NCBI GenBank assembly: GCA_905182825.1
Contig: CAJJDJ010000062.1
Location: 1 to 12,005 of the forward strand
Origin: Thiotrichaceae bacterium UBA7359
GTDB lineage: Bacteria > Pseudomonadota > Gammaproteobacteria > Eutrophobiales > Eutrophobiaceae
Direction of reading: 5' to 3'
DNA: 12,005 nucleotides
The translations under genes and the position numbers were made by a program. Positions 6,582 to 12,005 of the stretch are shown here, piece by piece. The notes beneath the pieces were generated by a model. It ran no database searches. It saw only the letters and a program-made list of their open reading frames with translations, and was not told the origin of the DNA. Every line of letters starts with the position of its first letter. Positions within the stretch are counted from its first letter, which is position 1.

Positions 6582-8822
6582 ATGAAGATTACTACGGGAA
6601 ATTCAAAAATCATATATACACTGACTGACGAAGCACCATTATTAGCAACATACTCTCTACTTCCTATCATCAAAAGATTTATATCGTCAGCAAATATAGA
6701 CGTTGTGGAAAGTGACATTTCTTTAGCAGCAAGAATTCTTGCTGCATTTCCTGATTATCTTAATGACGATCAAAAGGTCGAGGATAACTTGGCAGAGCTT
6801 GGTCGATTGACCCAAATGTCAACCACAAATATTATTAAGCTTCCTAATATCAGCGCTTCAATTCCTCAATTAATAACCACCATTGTTGAATTACAAACAC
6901 ATGGTTATAACATTCCAGACTACCCTGAAGAACCAGAATCTGATGAGAAAAAACTTATTAAGGAACGCTATTCAAAAGCGTTAGGAAGTGCTGTTAATCC
7001 AGTATTACGTGAAGGTAATTCTGACCGTCGCGCACCTGATGCAGTGAAACGAAGTGTACGTAAAAATCCGCATTCAATGGAAAAATGGAGCCCTGCATCT
7101 CGTACTCATGTATCGCATATGCATGGTGGTGATTTTTACACTAGCGAAGTTAGTGTAACGATAAAAGAAGCCCGTAATGTGAGGATGGAGTTAGAAACGA
7201 AATCTGGTGAAATTATTATTCTGAAAGAAAAAACAGCTTTATTAGAAAACGAAATTATTGATGGTATGTATATGTGCAAAGAAGCACTTTGCGACTTTTA
7301 TGAAGAGCAAATGGAAGATGCTAGAGAGACAGGTGTCATGTTTTCCTTACATGTAAAAGCCACTATGATGAAAATTTCTCACCCCATTGTGTTCGGTCAT
7401 GCGGTTAAAGTTTTTTATAAAGAATTATTCACTAAATACGGCGATCTATTCGCTAAATTAGGGGTCAACCCAAATAATGGTATCAGTAGCGTTTACGATA
7501 AGATTCAATCTCTACCAACCTCTTTTCGCGAAGAAATAGAGCATGATATTCATAGCTGCTACCAACATCGTCCTGAATTAGCAATGGTTGATTCTGCCAA
7601 AGGAATCTCCAATTTACATGCCCCTAATGATGTGATCGTTGATGCTTCTATGCCTGCAATGATTCGTTCTGGTGGAAAAATGTGGGGACCTGATGGCAAA
7701 CTAAAAGACACCAAAGCTGTAATACCTGAGAGTACATTCGCACGTATTTATCAAGAAATGATTAATTTTTGTAAAACCCATGGTGCCTTTGATCCAAAGA
7801 CTATGGGTAGTGTGCCGAATGTTGGGTTAATGGCACAAAAGGCGGAAGAATACGGCTCACATGATAAAACCTTCGAAATCCAAACAAATGGTGTTGCACG
7901 GATTGTAGATGAAAAAAATAATATTCTGATCGAACAGAATGTGAAAGAGGGAGATATATGGCGTATGTGTCAAACTAAAGATGCCCCTATTCGCGATTGG
8001 GTGAAGTTGGCGGTAAACCGAGCACGTCAATCGGATATGCCCGCTGTATTTTGGTTGGATGAGTATCGCCCACATGAAATGGAATTAATTAAGAAAGTAA
8101 AACTATATCTTCAAGACCATGACTTGTCTGGGCTTGATATTCAAATCATGTCTCAGACCCGTGCAATGCGTTATACCCTTGAAAGAATTATTCGTGGTAA
8201 AGATACCATATCTGTTACTGGCAACATTTTACGTGATTACCTCACAGATTTATTCCCGATTATGGAATTAGGCACAAGTGCAAAGATGCTATCTATCGTA
8301 CCTTTGATGGCGGGCGGTGGACTATTCGAAACCGGTGCGGGTGGTTCCGCACCAAAACATGTAAAACAACTTATAGAAGAAAACCATTTACGCTGGGATT
8401 CTCTCGGTGAATTTCTAGCCTTGGCTGTGTCTTTAGAAGACATCCATATAAAAACTGGCAATAACAAAGCGAAAATTTTAGCGAGATCATTAGACGAAGC
8501 CACTGGGAAATTATTGGATAATAACAAAGGACCATCTCGAAGAACGGGTGAACTAGATAACCGTGGCAGCCACTTTTATCTAGCTATGTACTGGGCACAG
8601 GCACTCACTGAACAAGAGGAAGACGCAGATCTGCGAACTCAATTCCATGCATTAGCAAAATCACTGGCAGAAAATGAACAATCGATTATTGAAGAACTAA
8701 GTGCGTCACAGGGTAAGCCTGTTGATCTCGGCGGTTATTTTATGCCTGTCATAGAAAAAGTAAAAAACGTAATGCGTCCTAGTAAAACGTTCAATAACCT
8801 TTTGGATACAGCTCAGGCGTAA
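6582..8822 (+). CDS. icd: NADP-dependent isocitrate dehydrogenase, monomeric type
   Basis: A complete 746-residue protein, about the length of the Azotobacter vinelandii monomeric enzyme. It oxidatively decarboxylates isocitrate to 2-oxoglutarate with NADP+ in the cytoplasmic TCA cycle. The diagnostic block LGSAVNPVLREGNSDRR (134-150) carries S136, N139, R143 and R149, equivalent to the isocitrate-contacting residues of the Azotobacter enzyme. It is followed by the conserved KNPHSMEKWSPASRTHVSHM stretch and the HGGDFYTSE block (181-189). Further family segments include MPAMIRSGGKMWGP, the LDEYRPHE region, and GTSAKMLSIVPLMAGGGLFE with the downstream GAGGSAPKHV. No gap or frameshift is visible. 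AAGGGAG stands just before the ATG at 6582. The gene stands alone, with an operator-like palindrome upstream and a strong terminator downstream. It is unrelated in sequence to the dimeric Icd of E. coli. Confidence 0.96.
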   Translation: MKITTGNSKIIYTLTDEAPLLATYSLLPIIKRFISSANIDVVESDISLAARILAAFPDYLNDDQKVEDNLAELGRLTQMSTTNIIKLPNISASIPQLITTIVELQTHGYNIPDYPEEPESDEKKLIKERYSKALGSAVNPVLREGNSDRRAPDAVKRSVRKNPHSMEKWSPASRTHVSHMHGGDFYTSEVSVTIKEARNVRMELETKSGEIIILKEKTALLENEIIDGMYMCKEALCDFYEEQMEDARETGVMFSLHVKATMMKISHPIVFGHAVKVFYKELFTKYGDLFAKLGVNPNNGISSVYDKIQSLPTSFREEIEHDIHSCYQHRPELAMVDSAKGISNLHAPNDVIVDASMPAMIRSGGKMWGPDGKLKDTKAVIPESTFARIYQEMINFCKTHGAFDPKTMGSVPNVGLMAQKAEEYGSHDKTFEIQTNGVARIVDEKNNILIEQNVKEGDIWRMCQTKDAPIRDWVKLAVNRARQSDMPAVFWLDEYRPHEMELIKKVKLYLQDHDLSGLDIQIMSQTRAMRYTLERIIRGKDTISVTGNILRDYLTDLFPIMELGTSAKMLSIVPLMAGGGLFETGAGGSAPKHVKQLIEENHLRWDSLGEFLALAVSLEDIHIKTGNNKAKILARSLDEATGKLLDNNKGPSRRTGELDNRGSHFYLAMYWAQALTEQEEDADLRTQFHALAKSLAENEQSIIEELSASQGKPVDLGGYFMPVIEKVKNVMRPSKTFNNLLDTAQA

Positions 8823-8825
8823 AAC

Positions 8826-8859
8826 AAAATCGGCACAACTCTTTAGCTGTGCTGATTTT
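8826..8859 (+). terminator. rho-independent terminator of icd
   Basis: It starts 4 bp after the stop codon. Arms 8826-8837 and 8848-8859 form a 12-bp stem with one G-U pair around a 10-nt loop. The 3' arm ends in TTTT followed by ATTA. The A-tract on the 5' side makes it potentially bidirectional. Confidence 0.85.
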
Positions 8860-9012
8860 ATTAGCTCATGGCTTTAATCATAATGTTTAGTCACTAACAC
8901 AACTTAGCCTTATCCATAAAATTCTTATAATCATTGATTTCTAATGAAACAGCATGTGCAACAATCTAGCTAACTAGAATATGCATACCAAATCGTTATA
9001 TGATTATTTCTA

Positions 9013-9038
9013 ATGCTCGCTCAACAATAAGTGAGCAT
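9013..9038 (+). terminator. possible hairpin terminator upstream of the GST pair
   Basis: Arms ATGCTCGCT (9013-9021) and AGTGAGCAT (9030-9038) give a 9-bp stem with one G-U pair and an 8-nt loop, followed by GGTTTTC. The T-run is only four bases. It could end a short RNA started near 8938, or be an incidental structure. Confidence 0.3.
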
Positions 9039-9085
9039 GGTTTTCACAGTTCCTTTATGTGAATTTATTAATTATTATGTTAAAG

Positions 9086-9114
9086 ATTACATATGTGTCT
9101 AACTGGCGTATAAA
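9086..9114 (+). promoter_or_regulatory. candidate promoter of the GST pair
   Basis: ATTACA (9086-9091; 4/6) and TATAAA (9109-9114; 5/6) are separated by 17 bp. Transcription would start near 9121, giving a leader of only about 20 nt. Confidence 0.35.
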
Positions 9115-9140
9115 AATTATATAGGCAATAACAAAATGAT

Positions 9141-9770
9141 ATGAAATATTATGACTGTTCAATGGCTCCAAATCCTCGTCGCGCTCGAATTTTTTTTAAA
9201 GAAAAAGGACTCGATATCCCTTCAATAGAAGTCGATCTTTTTGGTGGAGAAAATCTGAAAGAGGATTATTTATCAAAAACCATATGGGGCCTATGTCCTG
9301 CACTAGAGTTGGATGATGGGACAATAATAAGCGAGGCTCCTGCAATTTGCAGTTATATAAATGATCTGCACCCTGAGCCACCCCTTTTAGGTACCACTCC
9401 TCTAGAACGTGCACAGGTTATTTCTTGTGATCGACATATGGAAAACAGCGGAATGCAGTCTGTTATTTATGCGTTTCGTAATGGTTATAAAGACTTTGCT
9501 CTTCGCGGCGTCGGTGGTCGTGAAGGCGACAAGATAATCCCTGAACTAATTGAGCGCGGACGTAACGGCATTAAAATTTTCTTTAAAAGGCTTGAAAAAC
9601 AGCTTTCTAATGCAGAGTACATCGCTGGAAATTTTTATAGCATGGCCGATATCACTGGATTAGTAGTCATTGATTTTGCTAAGTTCGCTGAATTCAGCAT
9701 CCCTAGTAATAACATAAATACATTAAAATGGTATGAAAAAGTCGCATCACGTCCTGGGACACAAGTTTAA
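9141..9770 (+). CDS. glutathione S-transferase family protein, GTT2-like
   Basis: A 209-residue cytosolic GST-fold protein. The N-terminal thioredoxin-like domain (about 1-80) has DCSMAPNPRRARIFFKEKG at 5-23, the cis-proline at P53 in CPALELDDG, and the glutathione-contact segment SEAPAICSYI (64-73). The all-helical domain follows, with the N-capping box SMAD (167-170). Many relatives have NP before the cis-proline loop and E-S in the contact segment; here these read TI and E65-A66, so glutathione binding may be altered. Family members conjugate glutathione to electrophiles or act in thiol redox reactions. The ATG at 9141 lacks a clear Shine-Dalgarno sequence (only AGGC at some distance), so expression may be low or leader-dependent. 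An overlapping ATG at 9136 stops after two codons. It is 36 nt from the next GST gene and probably co-transcribed with it. Confidence 0.88.
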   Translation: MKYYDCSMAPNPRRARIFFKEKGLDIPSIEVDLFGGENLKEDYLSKTIWGLCPALELDDGTIISEAPAICSYINDLHPEPPLLGTTPLERAQVISCDRHMENSGMQSVIYAFRNGYKDFALRGVGGREGDKIIPELIERGRNGIKIFFKRLEKQLSNAEYIAGNFYSMADITGLVVIDFAKFAEFSIPSNNINTLKWYEKVASRPGTQV

Positions 9771-9806
9771 ATAATTATTATTAATTCAATTTATTGAAGA
9801 TTGTAA

Positions 9807-10466
9807 ATGATAACTCTGTATACCTCCGCAACACCAAATGGAAGAAAGATATCAGTCGCATTAGAAGAACTAGCACTTGATTACCAAGTTAAAGATATCA
9901 ACCTAGTAGAAAACATACAAAAAGAGGATTGGTATTTAAAGATCAATCCAAACGGAAAAATACCAGCAATCATCGATCATGATAAAAATAATATTGCAAT
10001 ATTTGAATCGGGGGCAATTCTAATCTATCTTGCAGAGAAGGCAGGACGTTTACTCCCCACAGATACTGTCAATCGATTCAACGTCATGCAGTGGTTATTT
10101 TTACAAATAGGCGGTGTTGGCCCTATGCAGGGTCAAGCCAATGTGTTTTATAGATATATGGAAAATTCTATTCCAGAAGCTACTAGCCGTTACCAAAATG
10201 AAACTAACAGATTATATGGTCTATTAAACAAGCAATTGTTTAATCATGATTTTTTAGCAGGAGAGCTTAGTATTGCTGATATTGCATATTATCCATGGAT
10301 AAAACTAGCAGATTGGGCAGGTATTGATATAGATGACTATGAACATATCAAAAGATGGCTGAAAAAACTTGATGCGCGCGAAAGTTTTGCAAAAGGAATG
10401 AATATTCCCGAAAATATATCAGATTCAAATTTACTAAAATTAGGCAAGACTATAGTTATAAAATAG
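9807..10466 (+). CDS. yfcG: YfcG-like (nu-class/Ure2p-like) glutathione transferase, disulfide reductase type
   Basis: A 219-residue GST close to E. coli YfcG in the motifs that define that group. These are TPNGRKISVALEE (9-21) with T9 and N11, INPNGKIPAIIDHD (46-59) with the cis-proline P53, IFESGAILIYLAEKAG (65-80) with E67 and S68, MQWLFLQIGGVGPMQGQ (94-110) and the N-capping LSIADIAYYPW (154-164). YfcG binds glutathione without the usual catalytic Ser/Tyr/Cys and reduces small disulfides; the same is expected here. The C-terminal tail is 10-20 residues of unmatched sequence. The ribosome site is weak (GAAG), as for its upstream partner. The two GSTs differ strongly from each other, so they are not a recent tandem duplication. 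E. coli yfcG orthology is likely but cannot be proved without a tree. Confidence 0.85.
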   Translation: MITLYTSATPNGRKISVALEELALDYQVKDINLVENIQKEDWYLKINPNGKIPAIIDHDKNNIAIFESGAILIYLAEKAGRLLPTDTVNRFNVMQWLFLQIGGVGPMQGQANVFYRYMENSIPEATSRYQNETNRLYGLLNKQLFNHDFLAGELSIADIAYYPWIKLADWAGIDIDDYEHIKRWLKKLDARESFAKGMNIPENISDSNLLKLGKTIVIK

Positions 10467-10713
10467 CCTCATTAAACTTCGAGATAATTGAATATTATTT
10501 ATGCTCACACTATCAACTATCAAACGCTTCATTTTAGCAAGTATATCTCGATACGTTACCGAAATTAAATCTAGTGGTTGTTGAAGGGTTTAACTCTAGT
10601 TGGAGGGTCGGTCATCTTATCGATGCTAAATTAGTACTTTAAAGTATAATTTAATAAACCAACCTAAGTTAAATAGGCCTGTGGCTATGAGCTCAATCAT
10701 TTTGGTTTTCTGT
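10467..10713. other. 247-bp convergent intergenic region
   Basis: It lies between the convergent YfcG-like and DUF429-like genes. No strong terminator was found for either. A small bulged hairpin at 10673-10687 lies just past the minus-strand stop. There is a 12-bp palindrome TACTTTAAAGTA at 10635-10646. TCGAGATA (10479-10486) and its exact complement TATCTCGA (10544-10551) enclose a 57-nt loop. No gene was recognised. Confidence 0.5.
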
Positions 10714-11481
10714 TTAGCAAACCCCAAGTATCCAACCCTCTAATTTGGCTTTCTTGAGTTCATCTAACATCAATGGTGGATTCAAATATCTATCCAATAT
10801 CTCGCGTCTATCAGCTTCCTTGAGCCATGCTGAGATAGACCAAGCATCATGTTCGTCCGGGTTCCGACCTTGTTTGCAAAAACGTCTTTTATATAACGCT
10901 GGATAAGCCTCAACAATAACAGATTTATCATCAGGAACATCGAAGCCATCGAATGGCCAAAAGTGAACACGTTCTCGAAAAGTTGGTATTTCTCTTAACC
11001 AGAGTAACCATGGCAAACCAGAATGTGTCGATTTGGCAACTGAACCCTGAACATCAAACATAAAGACACTTTTTGCAGTTGCCGTCCACTCCTCACAGAG
11101 GCGCAACTCTTTTGCTTCACCGATACGTGGATTATTATTACGCACCGAATCAACACGAGTAAGTGGCTCAGCTGTTGGCCAATGGCGTACAAAATCAAGC
11201 AAAAAATCATCCCATGAATTAATCCCATAACGTTTCATATAGTCAATTGGGAATGAAAATCCATGATCGATTCCAATGATTGATATTTCATCAGATTCCA
11301 GTACATTCTTACAATATTGAGCAACCTCGAAACGCGACCAATTTTTTACACCTTGTGCTGGGGTAGTTATTTTCGCTGGTTGCTCATCTTGTGTCGCTTC
11401 ATATACTTGCAGTCCTTTAAGCCGACTTTCGACTGTTTTAGCACCGGAGTAATCGATGCCGATATAATTATCGAATTTCAT
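10714..11481 (-). CDS. conserved hypothetical protein, RNase H-like/DUF429-like
   Basis: A 255-residue protein beginning with an acidic strand motif YIGIDYSGAK (6-15), a second acidic strand IIGIDHGFSFP (68-78), then FMFDVQGSVAKSTHSGLPWLLWLRE (141-165), VIVEAYPALYKRRF (189-202) and DEHDAWSISAWLKEAD (214-229). Carboxylates at the ends of predicted strands (D10, D72, D144, E192, D217), together with an EAYPA and a DEHDA motif, resemble the RNase H/actin-like fold of DUF429-type proteins. A nuclease or ATPase role is possible but unproven. The ATG at 11481 has only a GGTGG run upstream, an atypical ribosome site. It follows folM by 153 bp on the same strand and has its own candidate promoter. 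I recognise it as a conserved hypothetical protein and cannot name a function. Confidence 0.7.
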   Translation of the reverse strand: MKFDNYIGIDYSGAKTVESRLKGLQVYEATQDEQPAKITTPAQGVKNWSRFEVAQYCKNVLESDEISIIGIDHGFSFPIDYMKRYGINSWDDFLLDFVRHWPTAEPLTRVDSVRNNNPRIGEAKELRLCEEWTATAKSVFMFDVQGSVAKSTHSGLPWLLWLREIPTFRERVHFWPFDGFDVPDDKSVIVEAYPALYKRRFCKQGRNPDEHDAWSISAWLKEADRREILDRYLNPPLMLDELKKAKLEGWILGVC

Positions 11482-11535
11482 GAGTTACCACCACTAAATC
11501 ATACGATAGAAAAAATACTTCAGGTAAAAACTAGT

Positions 11536-11564
11536 TCTATAATTGAAATTATTCAAAGTGCTAA
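11536..11564 (-). promoter_or_regulatory. candidate promoter of the DUF429-like gene
   Basis: On the minus strand TTAGCA (11564-11559) is followed after 17 bp by TATAGA (11541-11536), about 55 nt before the ATG. The -35 hexamer and spacing equal those proposed for the DUF3237 gene; the -10 is only 4/6. Confidence 0.35.
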
Positions 11565-11634
11565 TAAAAACACTACAATTTCAGTCGTTAGTGTAAAGTT
11601 AATATTATATTTCAAATTAGTTTTAACACTAATA

Positions 11635-12005
11635 TCACTTCAGATGTCTACCACCATCAAGAGGCAGTATCCTACCAGTAATGTATTGACTGTTGAGTAG
11701 ATAATCGATCGCATTTTGAAACTCAGCACAGCCTCCTTCACGTTCCATTAAACTTTTTTTTAATGCCTTCTTTTTATATTCATCATCATCTTCATGATTA
11801 AACAAGATCAAAGAAGGTGACAGGCTATTAACTTTGACTTTTGGTGCTAACTTCGAAGAGAAGGAATAAGTAAGGTTGTCTTGCCCCGCTTTGCTAGCGG
11901 CATAGGCTATATGCTTCTTACTGCCACATGAACTCACATAATCACCGATATGAATTATATCTGAATGATTATGTTGTGTGTTCATCAACAGCGGTGCCAA
12001 ACCGA
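11635..12005 (-). CDS. folM: dihydromonapterin reductase FolM, 5' half outside the window
   Basis: The C-terminal 122 codons of a short-chain dehydrogenase/reductase; the frame is open at the right edge, so the N-terminal NADP-binding half is missing. The visible part aligns closely with E. coli FolM (240 residues): SDIIHIGDYV, GSKKHIAYAASKAG, KLAPKVKVNSLSPSLILFN, an acidic HEDDDEY segment, KKSLM, AIDYLL, and the ending GRILPLDGGRHLK. Instead of the usual SDR serine there is an aspartate (in GDY) 13 residues before the active tyrosine of YAASK, the Asp-Tyr-Lys arrangement of pteridine reductases. FolM reduces dihydromonapterin to tetrahydromonapterin with NADPH and can reduce dihydrofolate. 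A TTG at 12000 could be read as a start but lies inside conserved sequence, so it is not the true start. A weak ATTAGT/ACTAAT hairpin follows the stop. Confidence 0.92.
   Translation of the reverse strand, partial: GLAPLLMNTQHNHSDIIHIGDYVSSCGSKKHIAYAASKAGQDNLTYSFSSKLAPKVKVNSLSPSLILFNHEDDDEYKKKALKKSLMEREGGCAEFQNAIDYLLNSQYITGRILPLDGGRHLK

Larger units (their letters stand above)
8823..9140. other. 318-bp intergenic region between icd and the GST pair
   Basis: It holds the icd terminator (8826-8859), an isolated perfect TATAAT at 8926-8931 with a weak -35, a hairpin at 9013-9038, and a candidate promoter for the first GST gene (9086-9114). No protein-coding frame of note was seen. Confidence 0.65.

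Noticed and set aside
8237..8527. Minus-strand ORF of 96 codons, and another at 7857-8075
   Set aside because: Both are antisense to strongly conserved isocitrate dehydrogenase sequence.
10479..10551. Exact 8-bp complementary arms TCGAGATA/TATCTCGA as a terminator
   Set aside because: The 57-nt loop is too long and there is no T-tract next to the second arm.
10635..10646. 12-bp palindrome TACTTTAAAGTA as an operator
   Set aside because: It lies between two converging gene ends with no gene start nearby and is made mostly of A and T, so chance is likely.
11317..11700. Plus-strand ORF of 127 codons
   Set aside because: It overlaps the start of the DUF429-like gene, the intergenic gap and the folM end on the opposite strand; no motif or ribosome site was found.
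11998..12000. TTG as the start of the right-edge gene
   Set aside because: The frame continues open to the edge, and homology to FolM shows about half the protein lies upstream.
1..12005. Mobile element, CRISPR array or tRNA-based integration site
   Set aside because: No transposase, integrase, terminal repeats, spaced direct repeats or tRNA-like cloverleaf were seen on reading both strands.

Overview
The window is an AT-rich stretch of bacterial chromosome, most likely from a gammaproteobacterium. The 3' half of a FolM-type dihydromonapterin reductase at the right edge and a YfcG-type glutathione transferase both resemble their Enterobacteria versions closely. The monomeric NADP-isocitrate dehydrogenase also fits that group. 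Species cannot be named from this sequence. I see no tRNA, rRNA, CRISPR array, transposase or phage gene.

Left block (1-5845, all on the minus strand, so read right to left). A DUF3237/UPF0311 protein comes first, then a CurA/PTGR-type medium-chain NADP oxidoreductase, then three tightly packed genes. These are a 645-aa HyuA-like ATPase subunit, a 135-aa double-CxxC protein of the acetone carboxylase gamma type, and a second HyuA-like subunit that runs off the left edge after 551 codons. This order and these sizes match the apcA-apcB-apcC part of the ATP-dependent acetophenone carboxylase operon of Aromatoleum. A HyuB-like large subunit would be expected just outside the window. The block looks like a ketone (or related carbonyl) carboxylation module with an enone-reductase-type enzyme next to it. 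The real substrate cannot be read from the sequence.

Middle block (6582-10466, plus strand). A full-length monomeric isocitrate dehydrogenase is closed by a strong rho-independent terminator. It is followed by a separate pair of GST-fold genes, one GTT2-like and one YfcG/nu-class. The 736-bp divergent gap in front of the isocitrate dehydrogenase holds no large gene. It carries hairpins, a perfect 8-bp inverted repeat inside a plausible promoter, and one questionable 46-codon ORF.

Right block (10714-12005, minus strand). A folM fragment at the edge is followed by a conserved hypothetical protein with an RNase H-like/DUF429-like look. They are separated by 153 bp that contains a candidate promoter.

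Most speculative interest lies in the left block: a biotin-free, ATP-driven ketone carboxylase-like system outside the well-studied denitrifying betaproteobacteria, coupled to a reductase and to DUF3237, a family without a settled function.
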